From NCBI RefSeq assembly GCF_014656475.1, contig NZ_BNCM01000009.1, positions 62,001 to 126,000 on the forward strand: a DNA stretch of 64,000 bases, given 5' to 3'. Both the position numbers and the translations under genes were made by a program. Origin of the DNA: Sinomonas cellulolyticus. GTDB taxonomy: Bacteria > Actinomycetota > Actinomycetes > Actinomycetales > Micrococcaceae. Positions 1-9,540 of this stretch are shown one piece after another. The notes beneath the pieces were generated by a model. The model had not been told where the DNA came from, did no database searches, and worked only from the letters and a program-made list of their open reading frames with translations. The number at the start of each line of letters is the position of its first letter. Position 1 is the first letter of the stretch.

Positions 1-92
1 CTCGCCTTGCCGGCGAGCACGAGGACGAGCGCGCGGCGGAAGGTGACCACCGCGAGCGGTTCATATCCAGCATTGAGAACGAGTGTGCGCAT
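1..92 (-). CDS. HNH endonuclease, N-terminal fragment (partial)
   Basis: Only the first 30 codons lie in the window, read leftwards from the ATG at 90-92. They encode MRTLVLNAGYEPL followed by a hydrophobic stretch, which is the characteristic start of the actinobacterial HNH endonuclease family. The HNH catalytic motif itself would lie outside the window. The gene is separated from the next minus-strand gene by a strong terminator, so it probably has its own promoter in 93-273. The family is annotated as a nuclease but its cellular role in these bacteria is poorly defined. Confidence 0.75.
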   Translation of the reverse strand, partial: MRTLVLNAGYEPLAVVTFRRALVLVLAGKA

Positions 93-123
93 GCGCGTTC
101 CTCACGGCCGCACCCGGTCAGGG

Positions 124-146
124 GCACAGGGCCGGCTGCCCTGTGC
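124..146. repeat. Short perfect hairpin upstream of the HNH gene
   Basis: A 9-bp inverted repeat (GCACAGGGC / GCCCTGTGC) surrounds a 5-nt loop in the leader region of the HNH gene. It could be a small attenuator-like structure or an operator; nothing in the sequence decides between them. Confidence 0.35.
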
Positions 147-273
147 GTAGCCGGGCTGATCGACCCTCCCAGAGTACTGAACACATCTGTGATTAACCGA
201 ACGACCCCGTGAGACTCCCCACACCGCCCACTGCCGTTCACCGATTCGCAACCAGCCAGGGCCCGAAGGCACA

Positions 274-307
274 GGGACGCCCCCACCCGTGCGGGTGGGG
301 GCGTCCC
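274..307 (-). terminator. Rho-independent-type terminator
   Basis: A perfect 15-bp GC-rich stem with a GTGC loop lies 47 bp beyond the stop codon of the NlpC/P60-like gene. It should end the cell-wall hydrolase transcript before the HNH gene. A short T run is visible only on the plus-strand side, so termination on the minus strand rests on the stem alone. Confidence 0.75.
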
Positions 308-354
308 TGAGGTTTTCCCGGACCGTTCGCTGCCCGGGAGGTATTCGCTGGCGG

Positions 355-1122
355 TCAGCCGCCGACGCGGATGAACACCGGGCCGGAGCCGACGTTCACA
401 CTGAACAGCGCGGTCGTGCCGCCGTTCCAGCCGCCGTGCACGGCCATGCCGTTGCCCACGTAGACGGCAATGTGGGCCATGCCCATGCCGCCGTTGGCGT
501 AGTAGGCGAGGTCGCCGGGCTGGGCCTCGGCGGCGCTCACGGTGCGGCCGAGGGAGAGGTAGCCGGCCGGCCAGCCGTGGTAGTGGATGCCGACGGCGGC
601 CAGGGAGTTGGTCACGAGCATCGTGCAGTCCTGGGCCACGCCGAGCTGGGCGTAGGCGGCGGCTGCGATCGCGGCACCCATGCCCGAGGCGGCAGCAGGC
701 TTCGGCGCCGCGGGGGCGGCCGGGGCGACAGCAGCCTGGACCTTGGCAACCGGGGCGGCCTGCTGCGTGGCGACCGGAGCGGCCGCTGGGGCCGGGGCCG
801 GTGCCGGGGGCTCGACGACGGGAGCGGCGACGGACTGGACGGCCGGGCGCTCGAAGCTCACCGCTGCGTTCGCCTCGGCGGAGATGGGGGCCTGGACGGC
901 GCTCTCAACGTCGAGCGCGACCGGAGCGGACGCCTCGCGCTGGGTGGAGACGTTCGCCGCGTTGGCGGCCACGCCGCCGGTGAGCACGAGGCCGCCGGCA
1001 GCGGCGATGACAGCAGCCTGGCGGCCGACGCCGCCAGCGTTCTCCGTCACAGCCTTGGCGATGACGGCCAGCGAGGAGGTGTTGTCCGCGCGGTGGCGGG
1101 CAATGCCTGCACGTGTGGTCAT
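355..1122 (-). CDS. Secreted NlpC/P60-like peptidoglycan hydrolase
   Basis: The protein is 255 residues. An N-terminal hydrophobic segment (about residues 24-45) acts as a signal or anchor, followed by a Pro/Ala-rich linker and a C-terminal NlpC/P60-like domain of about 110 residues. The putative nucleophile is the Cys in AQDCTMLV and the His is in MAHIAVYVGNG. Such enzymes cut peptidoglycan stem peptides outside the membrane. The ATG at 1120-1122 is chosen because MTTRAG matches the start of the neighbouring paralogue. It lies 109 bp after the upstream NlpC gene with no riboswitch or terminator between, so it probably shares that transcript. The catalytic context DCTM departs from the usual DCSG, so activity is likely but not certain. 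Confidence 0.8.
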   Translation of the reverse strand: MTTRAGIARHRADNTSSLAVIAKAVTENAGGVGRQAAVIAAAGGLVLTGGVAANAANVSTQREASAPVALDVESAVQAPISAEANAAVSFERPAVQSVAAPVVEPPAPAPAPAAAPVATQQAAPVAKVQAAVAPAAPAAPKPAAASGMGAAIAAAAYAQLGVAQDCTMLVTNSLAAVGIHYHGWPAGYLSLGRTVSAAEAQPGDLAYYANGGMGMAHIAVYVGNGMAVHGGWNGGTTALFSVNVGSGPVFIRVGG

Positions 1123-1231
1123 GAAGGGGGTTCTCTCTTTCGTGTCCTTCAGGCCGCGGGGGGTAGGACGGCACTGAAGCGCGGCAACACGGTCACGAGA
1201 GCGCCGCATCGCCTGGATGTGTGATTGGGCC

Positions 1232-1972
1232 TCAGTGGGTGAGGGTGTAGTACGCCGAGGTTCCGGTGGCAGCCACAGCGTGGAGGAGCGTGCCCTGCGA
1301 GGGGTTGAGGGCGCTGATCATCATGCCGTTGCCGACGTAGATGCCGACGTGGGCGCCGCCGTTCTGGACCACCAGATCACCGGGCATGGGGGTGGACGTC
1401 GGCTTCATGATGGACCAGGCCTGAACGCGCGGGATGCTGATGCCAGCCTGGGCGTAGACCCACTGGGTGAAGCCCGAGCAGTCCCAACCGGCGGGGGTGG
1501 TGCCGCCCCACACATAGGGGTGGCCGATTCCGGTGTAGGCGATTCCTGCGAGGCTCGAGCCGGCGGCGGTCGGCGCTGCCACGGGGGCAACAGCGGCCGG
1601 GGCGGAGGCAGCCTGGACGGTGGAGGCGGCAGTGCGCGCCGTCGGGGCTGCCTGCTGGGCGGGCTGCTCGACAACCGGGGCGGCCACGGACTCGACGACC
1701 GGGCGCTCGAAGGAAACCTGGGCTTCGTTGGACGCGACAACGCTCGGAGCCGAGGCGCTTGCCACGTCGGAGAGGGCGGAGGCCTCGCGGTGGGTCTCCG
1801 CGGCCTGGGCGGGAAGCCCGGCGCTCATGATCAGCCCGGACGCCGCAGCGATGACGGCCGCCTGACGGCCGATGGTGCCTGCATTGCCGGAAACGGCCTG
1901 CGCGACGGCCCCGAGGGGGCTCGTGCGGACTGGAAGGGCGCGGTGGCGCGCCGTCAACGTACGAGTCGACAC
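1232..1972 (-). CDS. Secreted NlpC/P60 endopeptidase
   Basis: The protein is 246 residues: an N-terminal signal/anchor segment, a Pro/Ala/Thr-rich linker, then a C-terminal NlpC/P60 domain. The catalytic Cys is in WDCSGFTQWVY and the His in GAHVGIYVGNG. The family hydrolyses the D-Glu-to-diamino-acid bond or related links in peptidoglycan. A TTG start at 1990 is possible, but GTG at 1970-1972 is preferred because GGGAGAGG lies 8 nt before it. The gene directly follows a c-di-AMP riboswitch, so expression should fall when c-di-AMP is high, as for other actinobacterial wall hydrolases. Confidence 0.88.
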   Translation of the reverse strand: MSTRTLTARHRALPVRTSPLGAVAQAVSGNAGTIGRQAAVIAAASGLIMSAGLPAQAAETHREASALSDVASASAPSVVASNEAQVSFERPVVESVAAPVVEQPAQQAAPTARTAASTVQAASAPAAVAPVAAPTAAGSSLAGIAYTGIGHPYVWGGTTPAGWDCSGFTQWVYAQAGISIPRVQAWSIMKPTSTPMPGDLVVQNGGAHVGIYVGNGMMISALNPSQGTLLHAVAATGTSAYYTLTH

Positions 1973-1991
1973 AGAAATAGCCTCTCCCAAT

Positions 1992-2149
1992 GCCTACGAG
2001 GTGAGCTGTCGGGTTCGGATGGAAAGTATCCGGCAGCCCGGCGGACCGGACTGCTTAACCCCAAGACCCTCCGAAGAGGACCAGAAGTGGTTCCCCCGCC
2101 TCTGCCAGACGGATTGTGCGAACGGCTCCGGGAAGTGGCAGAGCTAGGC
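1992..2149 (-). promoter_or_regulatory. c-di-AMP (ydaO-yuaA) riboswitch controlling the NlpC/P60 gene
   Basis: Read on the minus strand, the leader holds the conserved ydaO-class blocks in order: a GGCGGGGGAACCA element, a GGGGTTAAGC-like element, and the 3' signature CCCGACAGCTCACCTCGTAGGC-like block. P1 is formed by GCCTA (1992-1996) and TAGGC (2145-2149). This class binds c-di-AMP and usually turns wall-hydrolase genes off. It ends about 20 nt before the GTG start. The call rests on motif recognition, without a covariance-model score. Confidence 0.9.
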
Positions 2150-2272
2150 GTTCTTCCCGGATGTTCCAACTTGGTAGGAGCTGGAACAGGAACGACCCTA
2201 CCTGAGACCTGACGAAAAGTCACATTCGGATCACAGATTGTTTTGGCGCGTCACGGACAGGAAACGGAGGCC

Positions 2273-3091
2273 TCAGAGCCACCCGTTCGGATCCACCACT
2301 TCGCCGTTCACCATCACCTCGAAATGCAGATGGCAGCCCGTGGACGCGCCGCTGGTGCCACTGAGGGCGATGGAGGCTCCGCGGTCGACCTTCTGCCCCA
2401 CTTGGACCGAGAAGGACGAGAGGTGGTTGTAGGTGGTCTCGAGGCCATTGCCGTGGTCCACCACAACACGGTTGCCGCCCCCATACGGGTGCCAGCCGGC
2501 AAAGGTGACCGTGCCGCCAGCGGCAGCCTTGACCGCCGTGCCGCACTGGGCGGCGAAGTCCTGGCCGCGGTGGAACTCCCCGGCTTCGCCGCTGATCGGG
2601 CTGACCCTGTACCCGTAGGGCGAGGAGGGCACCATCGAGTCGAGGGCAGCCCCGAGAACGTGGTGCGATTCGCCAGCAGTGATCCCACCCGCCGACTCTG
2701 CCGCGAGCAGGTGCTTGAGCTGCCCGTCCGGGTCTGCGGAGCTGCCGACCGCAGCCTTCGCGAACTCGACGACGGAGTCGCCGGAGGCCGTGATTGCGGG
2801 CTGCTGCGCCGTATCTGCGGTCGAGGCGGGTGCTGCGGCGCGCTCCGCAGCGGCCGTCGGGACGGTCACGGTGAGTACGAGTCCCGCGGCCGCCAGCGCG
2901 ACGCCGGCCTTCTGGCCGGCTCCGCCGGCAGAGGCCATCTCGGCGAGCTGGCGCATGGCGCCCGGCCTCGCCGCGGCGCGGCGCCCGCGCACTGCGGAGC
3001 CACGCGGCCGAGGCCCGGGGGCATGGGTGGAAGACGGCGCGGATGGCGGCACGGTGGCACGCCTGCGCCCGTGGACGGCAGACTGCGTCAA
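2273..3091 (-). CDS. Secreted M23 (LytM-type) metallopeptidase
   Basis: The protein is 272 residues. A basic N-terminus precedes a hydrophobic segment around residues 60-80 (GVALAAAGLVLTVTVPTAAA). The C-terminal M23 domain has the zinc-binding HRGQDFA and HLHFE motifs. M23 enzymes are zinc endopeptidases that cut peptidoglycan cross-bridges or stem peptides. The TTG start at 3089-3091 is supported by GAGAGGGC 5 nt upstream. It lies directly behind its own c-di-AMP riboswitch and precedes the riboswitch-controlled NlpC gene on the same strand. The set therefore looks like a c-di-AMP-governed wall-remodelling group. Confidence 0.88.
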   Translation of the reverse strand: MTQSAVHGRRRATVPPSAPSSTHAPGPRPRGSAVRGRRAAARPGAMRQLAEMASAGGAGQKAGVALAAAGLVLTVTVPTAAAERAAAPASTADTAQQPAITASGDSVVEFAKAAVGSSADPDGQLKHLLAAESAGGITAGESHHVLGAALDSMVPSSPYGYRVSPISGEAGEFHRGQDFAAQCGTAVKAAAGGTVTFAGWHPYGGGNRVVVDHGNGLETTYNHLSSFSVQVGQKVDRGASIALSGTSGASTGCHLHFEVMVNGEVVDPNGWL

Positions 3092-3111
3092 GCGATGCCC
3101 TCTCTGTCATC

Positions 3112-3306
3112 GCCTGCGAAGTTAGCTGTCGGGTTCGAGTCAGAGAGCCACGGACTCGGCCCAGTCGTCCGGGCACGCCGGACTTGGGCCGGGTGCTGCG
3201 GCGGACGAGCTGCGGGCTTCACCCCAAGGCGGCTGGTGCCGCCGTCGGCGGGTCCCCCGCCTCTGCCATTCAGGATGCGATCGCGTCCCGCTGGCAGAGC
3301 TCGGCG
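3112..3306 (-). promoter_or_regulatory. c-di-AMP (ydaO-yuaA) riboswitch controlling the M23 peptidase gene
   Basis: On the minus strand the leader contains GGCGGGGGACCC, CTTGGGGTGAAGC and the 3' block with CCCGACAGCTAACTTCGCAGG, all signatures of the ydaO class. P1 is CGCC (3112-3115) with GGCG (3303-3306). Compared with the copy at 1992-2149, one internal arm near 3150-3200 is longer. The ribosome binding site follows within 15 nt of the aptamer. Confidence 0.9.
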
Positions 3307-3400
3307 TGCGGGCCGGGATGACGCCGAGAACCCCCGGCGTCGTGACCCCAGCATAGGCGGAAGGGGCCGGCTGTAACAATTCCGTGATCTTTTATGAGAC

Positions 3401-3429
3401 TTGACTCACTTACTACGCGAGAGTAGGTA
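3401..3429 (+). promoter_or_regulatory. Candidate promoter pointing into the 3' end of ideR
   Basis: TTGACT (3401-3406) and TAGGTA (3424-3429) are separated by exactly 17 nt in an unusually AT-rich patch. On the plus strand no gene follows before the antisense strand of ideR. The element could drive an antisense RNA, or be a chance match in the AT-rich promoter zone of the M23 leader. Confidence 0.35.
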
Positions 3430-3483
3430 TTACTCCAGCGAGTAGACTTTTGTCGCTTTGTGTGAGGCAGTGTGAGATTCGTC

Positions 3484-4179
3484 TCAGCCGACGGAGACGA
3501 AGACGTGCGCGGCGACCTCGGACGGGAGCTCCAAGGCGCCGTCAACGCTCGGCACGCGCACCGAGATGTAGTCGCCGACGCGCTCGAGCGAAACCTTCAC
3601 CCCGGGGCGGATGCCGCCCTCGTCGAGCTGGGCGAGCAGCTCCGGGTCGACCTGGATCGGCTCAGCCAGCCGGCATACCACCACGCGCGAGCCCGGGGCG
3701 TACTCCCCCATCGCCTCCACGAGAGTCATCATGCCCTCGCCGAATCCCTCCGCGGCCTCGCCGCCGAGTTCCTCCAGGCCCGGAATGGGGTTGCCGTAGG
3801 GCGACTCGCTCGGCCGGCCCAGCAGCTCGTACAGCCGGCGCTCGACGCGCTCGCTCATGACGTGCTCCCACCGGCAGGCCTCGTCGTGGACGTAGGCCCA
3901 GTCGAGGCCGATCACGTCCGAGAGCAGGCGCTCCGCGAGGCGGTGTTTGCGCATGACCTCGACGGCCCGCTTCCTTCCAGCAGCGGTGAGCTGGAGGTGG
4001 CGGTCGCCGGAGACCACCACGAGCCCATCGCGCTCCATGCGTGCCACGGTCTGCGAGACCGTAGGGCCGGAGTGGCGCAGCCGCTCGGCGATGCGCGCAC
4101 GCAGCGGGACGATGCCCTCCTCCTCGAGCTCGAGGATGGTGCGCAGGTACATCTCGGTGGTATCGATGAGGTCGGACAT
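3484..4179 (-). CDS. ideR: IdeR/DtxR-family iron-dependent repressor
   Basis: The 231-residue protein has the full DtxR/IdeR layout: an N-terminal winged helix-turn-helix ([24 protein letters not shown]), a dimerisation and metal-binding domain with [11 protein letters not shown] and [16 protein letters not shown], and a C-terminal SH3-like domain. The metal-ligand residues expected in DtxR (Met10, His79, Glu83, His98, Cys102, Glu105, His106 region) appear present. Fe2+-loaded IdeR represses siderophore and iron-uptake genes. It resembles mycobacterial IdeR closely enough to prefer iron over manganese. A palindrome at 4252-4263 beside its -10 box suggests autoregulation. The siderophore-interacting gene at 25310 is a plausible distant target. 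Confidence 0.9.
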   Translation of the reverse strand: MSDLIDTTEMYLRTILELEEEGIVPLRARIAERLRHSGPTVSQTVARMERDGLVVVSGDRHLQLTAAGRKRAVEVMRKHRLAERLLSDVIGLDWAYVHDEACRWEHVMSERVERRLYELLGRPSESPYGNPIPGLEELGGEAAEGFGEGMMTLVEAMGEYAPGSRVVVCRLAEPIQVDPELLAQLDEGGIRPGVKVSLERVGDYISVRVPSVDGALELPSEVAAHVFVSVG

Positions 4180-4235
4180 GCGGGGTGCGAGCTCCTGGCG
4201 GCCGGACGGCGGTGCAGTTCACCGCTCGAACACCG

Positions 4236-4263
4236 AGTCTAGCTTATTTTGATCTGCTCAGAT
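4236..4263 (-). promoter_or_regulatory. ideR promoter with overlapping palindrome
   Basis: A -10-like TAGACT lies at 4236-4241 (minus strand). The perfect inverted repeat ATCTG-CT-CAGAT at 4252-4263 sits where the -35 region should be. This placement suits an operator. It does not match the classical IdeR box, so the protein that binds it is unknown. Confidence 0.45.
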
Positions 4264-4307
4264 TAGACGTGCCGCGCCGACCCGACCAGGGCCCAAGGCG
4301 CTCGTGA

Positions 4308-5540
<1,233 letters not shown>

Positions 5541-5560
5541 GCAGCCTCCTCCGGACGACG

Positions 5561-5592
5561 GCGGGCCCCCACCTTCGCCGGTGGGGGCCCGC
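5561..5592. terminator. Bidirectional terminator between serC and DUF3027 gene
   Basis: A perfect 13-bp stem (GCGGGCCCCCACC / GGTGGGGGCCCGC) with a 6-nt loop lies between two convergent genes. It is preceded by CGGACGACG, a flank shared with several other terminators in this window. Confidence 0.8.
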
Positions 5593-5633
5593 GGTGCGTC
5601 GTGGCCCGGACGGCGGCGGCGAGACGGGGAAGC

Positions 5634-6239
5634 TCAGCTCTGGGCGTCCTCGCCGGAGGCCTCGCCGGAGGTCTCGCCCGTGGCGTCGTTGCCGGGAGCC
5701 TCCGGTTCCTCGGGCCCCTGTTCCTCCGGACTCTCCGGTTCCTCCCGGCGCTCAGGCTCCTCCGGACTCTTCGGCGAGCCGTCCGCGGAAGCCGCGGGGG
5801 CGCCGTCGTGCGCCTGCTCACCCGGGGCGGCCTCAGGCCCTGCCGTGTGGCTGTCCTCCGGGCGGACGCGCTCCGACCACGGGACCCACTCGGGAGCGAG
5901 GATGGAGTCCTGGGACGGGACCAGGCCGATCTCGCTCACCGTCGCGGCCTTGGACCGGGCCACCCGGGCGAGCGTGGCAAACCACTGCCAGCCCCGATAG
6001 CCGCGCAGGCGGCACTCGAAAAGGTGCGTGACCACGCGCTCGCCCTCGCTCTTGGCCGCGATGTGGCCCCCGATGTCCTCGGGGCGCGCGATGTCGGCCA
6101 GTGCCGCCCGGGCCGTGTCCGCGGCGGCGGCGAGGAAGGCATCGGGCTTGCCGACGCGCCACACGGGCACGCCGGCCTTGGGCTTCGCGGACGCCGTCGG
6201 CGTGCGCGCTGCGCTCTGCTGTGCCCCGGGCTCGGCCAT
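5634..6239 (-). CDS. DUF3027 family protein
   Basis: The 201-residue protein matches the actinobacterial DUF3027 family. Recognisable parts are the N-terminal KPDAFLAAAADTARAAL, a central VTHLFECRLRGYRGWQW, and ILAPEWVPWSERVRPED. After about residue 145 comes an acidic, low-complexity Glu/Pro/Ser tail. It starts 2 nt after the stop of the cold-shock gene, so the two are co-transcribed. This pairing is common in Micrococcaceae. The function is unknown; the conserved WQWFATL block suggests a folded domain rather than a structural filler. Confidence 0.85.
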   Translation of the reverse strand: MAEPGAQQSAARTPTASAKPKAGVPVWRVGKPDAFLAAAADTARAALADIARPEDIGGHIAAKSEGERVVTHLFECRLRGYRGWQWFATLARVARSKAATVSEIGLVPSQDSILAPEWVPWSERVRPEDSHTAGPEAAPGEQAHDGAPAASADGSPKSPEEPERREEPESPEEQGPEEPEAPGNDATGETSGEASGEDAQS

Positions 6240-6241
6240 GG

Positions 6242-6616
6242 CTACGCTTCGAGCTGCTCGGCCACGCGGCGCAGCGCGGCGGCGATCGTGGCGCCCTTGT
6301 CCGGGTAGTTGCCCCGGGAGAGCTGGCCGGAAACGTTGTCCAGGACGCTCACGAGGTCCTGGACAATGGGGGCGAGCTCACGGGCGGGCATCCGCTTGGC
6401 CCGCGCCACCGATGGGAGCTTCTCGAGGACCCGGACGGAGAGCGCCTGGGGCCCCCGCCGGCCATCGGCGATGCCGTACTCGAGCCGCGTGCCCGTCTTG
6501 ATCTCGGCGTCGGCGGGCACGGCGGAGCCCGGAAGGAAGACCTCCTGCCCGTCATCGCCGGCGATGAACCCGAAGCCCTTCGCCTTGTCGAAGAACTTGA
6601 CCTTGCCAGTGGGCAC
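6242..6616 (-). CDS. Cold-shock domain protein with C-terminal extension
   Basis: The 124-residue protein begins with a cold-shock domain (PTGKVKFFDKAKGFGFI, RNP-1 motif KGFGFI) for binding single-stranded RNA or DNA. It continues with about 60 residues not found in 67-residue Csp proteins. The GTG at 6614-6616 is chosen because GGGGGT lies 8 nt upstream and an ATG 15 nt further up would overlap that ribosome binding site. The longer actinobacterial type with a helical C-terminus is known but its role is not. It is the first gene of a two-gene unit with the DUF3027 gene. Confidence 0.9.
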   Translation of the reverse strand: MPTGKVKFFDKAKGFGFIAGDDGQEVFLPGSAVPADAEIKTGTRLEYGIADGRRGPQALSVRVLEKLPSVARAKRMPARELAPIVQDLVSVLDNVSGQLSRGNYPDKGATIAAALRRVAEQLEA

Positions 6617-6780
6617 TGCCACTACCCCCATCTGTGAGGACTCGTTGGAACCCGCCCGCTGCCAGCGCAGAGGCCGCGCGCAAGGGCGGGGAAGCTGTAC
6701 TGCATCTAGGTTACTGGCTCCCACAGCCAAAGTCGGCTTGGCGTCCGTGCCCGTGGGCGCCTCTGATATAGGTTTGACGC

Positions 6781-7074
6781 ATGGTGCCTTCCCTGCCTCA
6801 TCAGGGCCCACACGACCCGTCGTCGGGCGGTGTGCCCGGGAACGGCGGCTCACCGGCCGCCCCCCTTCCCGGCTGGCGCCGCGCTCTGACGGCCGCCGGA
6901 GCGGTGCTCGCCGTGGTGTCGCTCGTGGCGTGGGGCGTGACCCTGGGCCTCGCGGCAGGCGGGGGTCGAGCCCCCGGCTGGGTCGGCGGCCTGGCGCTCT
7001 ACGGACTCCCCGTGGCCTTCATCCTCATGGGCGCGGCCCTCGCTGCCGCCGTCCTGGACCGGAGGCGCCGGTAG
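6781..7074 (+). CDS. Small two-helix membrane protein
   Basis: The 97-residue protein has a Pro/Gly-rich N-terminus (1-30), two predicted membrane helices (about 35-58 and 68-90) and a basic RRRR end. There is no ribosome binding site, but TAGGTT lies exactly 6 nt before the ATG, suggesting a leaderless mRNA. Its last base is also the first base of the next gene's GTG, so expression of the two is coupled. Homologues in Arthrobacter are usually unnamed; no function can be read from the sequence. Confidence 0.7.
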   Translation: MVPSLPHQGPHDPSSGGVPGNGGSPAAPLPGWRRALTAAGAVLAVVSLVAWGVTLGLAAGGGRAPGWVGGLALYGLPVAFILMGAALAAAVLDRRRR

Positions 7075-9470
7075 TGTCCTCGATCCGCGCGCTCGCCGAA
7101 GAACTCTCCGCCAGGGGCAACGACTCGTTGCGGCGGCTCTTCGTAGCCCGCCCGGACCTGATCATGCCCGGTGTGCCGGACTTCGCTGCCCTCGCGGCCC
7201 GGGCCTGCGCCCGGGTCAGCCTGCAGCGTGCCCTCGAGGGGCTCACGAAGCCGGAGCTGCAGGTCCTCGAGGCGCTCGTCCTGACCACGAACGAGGACGA
7301 GGGCCGCAGCGGAAGTGCGGTCGAGCTCCGGCACGCGGTGGGCAACGCGACGCTCGGCACGCTCGAGACCATCCTCGCCAACCTCTCCCAGCTGGCGCTC
7401 CTGTACCGGGCGGACCCCCCGGACACCATCCACTCCGCGTCGGGCAGCCGGCGCCGCTACTACCAGCCCGTGGCGCGACTGCGGGAAGTGCTCGGCACGT
7501 ACCCGGCGGGCCTCGGCCGCGCCTACACCGACCTTGCCGCCGCGTCGCCGATCTTCGCCGAGCAGGCCGCGCGGATCGTGAACGCCATCGCAGCGCTGCA
7601 GCCGGCCGTGCTCCAGCAGCCCGTGGAGCACCACATCGCCGCCGCCTACGCGCTCGAACGGTGGGCGGCGCTTCCGGAGTCGCTCGAGGGGGCCCCACCG
7701 CGCACGGGCGAGGTCCTGGCCAAGTTCGCCCACTGGCCAGTCGGGGCCGTGCCCCACGCGGTGGCGCGCATCAAGCCCGGGCAGCGGACCGACAACCCCG
7801 TGGACTGGCTCCTCTCGCACGGAATCCTCGTGCCCCTCGACGACGAGCATGTCGAGCTCGCCCGGCCAGCCGGCCTCGCGCTGCGCGGCGGCCGCATCGT
7901 GCCCGAGCTCACGCTGGCACCACCCGTGCCAGAGCTTACGACGACGCCGCCGGCCCTGCGCCGCAACGCCGCACTCGGGGCGATCGGCGACCTCCTGCGG
8001 ACGGTGAGCGCCCTCGCCGTCGAGGCGTCCGAGCGGCCGATCGAGACGCTGCGGGCCGGCGGAATCGGCACCCGGGAGGTGCGGCGCCTCTCCACCGCGC
8101 TGCGCGTGGACCACGACGCCGCGGTGTTCGCGCTCGAGCTTGCCGCGGCGGCGGGCATCCTGGCCCTGGATCCGGACACGTCGGTGTGGCGGGCCACGGG
8201 CGCGGAGCCCTGGCTGGCTCTGCCCCGCCCCGAACAGTGGCTCATCCTCGCGACCGTCTGGCTCGACACTCCGCGCGTGGCGTCCCTCGCGATGTCAGCG
8301 GAGGGCAGCGACCAGCTCGCACCGCTCTCCGGCGAGGGCCAGCGATCCGACGCCCCCAGCGTCCGACGCCGCGTCCTCGAGGTCGTCGAGCAGCTGGCGC
8401 GGGACGCGGCGCAGACCGATGGGCGCAGCGTCGTGGTCGGCCCGGAGGCAATCCGCACCCGCATCGACTGGCTCCAGCCGCGGCTGGCCCGCCGGCTCCG
8501 GGGCCTGCTCGAGATGGTCCTGTCCGAGGCTGCCCTGCTCGGCGTCATCGGATCCGGCTCGCTGACCGAGGTCGGCTCGGCGGTGCTCAAGGACGACTTC
8601 GACGCCGCCCGCGCGCGGCTCGCCGAGCTGCTGCCCCCCGGCGTGGACAAGGTGCTCCTCCAGGCAGACCTCACCGCGGTGGCACCCGGCTACCTCGACC
8701 CTGTCCTCGCGAGGCGCCTCGCGCTCCTTGCCGATCCCGAGGGCCGGGGCCCCGCCACCATCTACCGCTTCTCCGCGGCCAGCCTGCGCCGAGCCCTCGA
8801 CGCCGGCGAGGACGCGGCGTCGATCCATGCCTTCCTTGCCGAATACTCCTCGACGCCAGTGCCCCAGCCTCTCGCCTACCTCATCGACGACACGGCGGCG
8901 CGGCACGGCCGGATCAGGGTGGGGCGCGCGGGGAGCTTCATCGCGAGCGACGACGAGGCCGCCGTCGCGGGGATCCTCGCCGACCCGGCGGCACGGCAGC
9001 TGGGACTGACCCAGATCGCCCCGACGGTGCTCGTGAGCAACGCCTCACCCCAGGAGGTGGCGAACGTCCTGCGGGAGCTGGGCCTCTCACCCGCGGTGGA
9101 CGCAGCCCTCGACCCGGTCGTGCGGCTGCGCCGGCGCGCCGGCGAAAGTGCGCTCCCCACGCCCGTTCCCCACCCTCAAGTGCCGGACCGCGAGGCCGTC
9201 GAGGCGCAGCTCGCGATCCTCCGTGCGCAGTCCCCGGTGGGGCCGAACGGTGACGAGGCGGCGCCCGCGGTGGGCATCGAGACCCTCCAGAAGGCCATCC
9301 GCCTCAAGCGCGCGGTACGCTTGAACATTGTCGATGCGCTCGGCAATTCGAGCGTCGAGGAGCTGCGCCCGGTGTCCATCTCGGCGGGCCGCGTGCGCGT
9401 CTTCGACCCGGAGCGAGAGACAGAGCGGGTCCTCTCGGTCCACCGGATCATCGACGTCGAACTGGCCTGA
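7074..9470 (+). CDS. Helicase-associated (XPB/Ssl2 N-terminal-like) protein
   Basis: This is a 798-residue protein from a GTG that overlaps the preceding stop by one base. It has no Walker A or DEAD/DEAH motif and so is not itself a helicase. The C-terminal 250 residues, including YLIDDTAARHGRIRVG and ILRAQSPVGPNGDEAA, match the helicase-associated/XPB-Ssl2 N-terminal-like family encoded next to XPB in actinobacteria. The RALEGLTKPELQVLEAL region resembles a winged-helix fold. It is likely a partner or DNA-binding accessory of the XPB helicase encoded 70 bp downstream, possibly in DNA repair. That partnership is inferred from context. Confidence 0.82.
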   Translation: MSSIRALAEELSARGNDSLRRLFVARPDLIMPGVPDFAALAARACARVSLQRALEGLTKPELQVLEALVLTTNEDEGRSGSAVELRHAVGNATLGTLETILANLSQLALLYRADPPDTIHSASGSRRRYYQPVARLREVLGTYPAGLGRAYTDLAAASPIFAEQAARIVNAIAALQPAVLQQPVEHHIAAAYALERWAALPESLEGAPPRTGEVLAKFAHWPVGAVPHAVARIKPGQRTDNPVDWLLSHGILVPLDDEHVELARPAGLALRGGRIVPELTLAPPVPELTTTPPALRRNAALGAIGDLLRTVSALAVEASERPIETLRAGGIGTREVRRLSTALRVDHDAAVFALELAAAAGILALDPDTSVWRATGAEPWLALPRPEQWLILATVWLDTPRVASLAMSAEGSDQLAPLSGEGQRSDAPSVRRRVLEVVEQLARDAAQTDGRSVVVGPEAIRTRIDWLQPRLARRLRGLLEMVLSEAALLGVIGSGSLTEVGSAVLKDDFDAARARLAELLPPGVDKVLLQADLTAVAPGYLDPVLARRLALLADPEGRGPATIYRFSAASLRRALDAGEDAASIHAFLAEYSSTPVPQPLAYLIDDTAARHGRIRVGRAGSFIASDDEAAVAGILADPAARQLGLTQIAPTVLVSNASPQEVANVLRELGLSPAVDAALDPVVRLRRRAGESALPTPVPHPQVPDREAVEAQLAILRAQSPVGPNGDEAAPAVGIETLQKAIRLKRAVRLNIVDALGNSSVEELRPVSISAGRVRVFDPERETERVLSVHRIIDVELA

Positions 9471-9540
9471 CCCGCGGACCGGAGCTGATTCGCGCGGCGC
9501 TTGCCATGCCCGCGAGCGCCCGTTGCCAAGGAGGCGTGGT

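Noticed and set aside
1123..1231. A possible third c-di-AMP riboswitch before the 355-1122 gene
   Set aside because: The 109-bp gap lacks the conserved CCCGACAGC and GGGGGAACC blocks and is too short for the class.
6309..7073. The upstream in-frame extension of the XPB-N-like gene
   Set aside because: It runs through the opposite-strand cold-shock gene and the small membrane protein gene. The GTG at 7074 coupled to that gene's stop is the sensible start.
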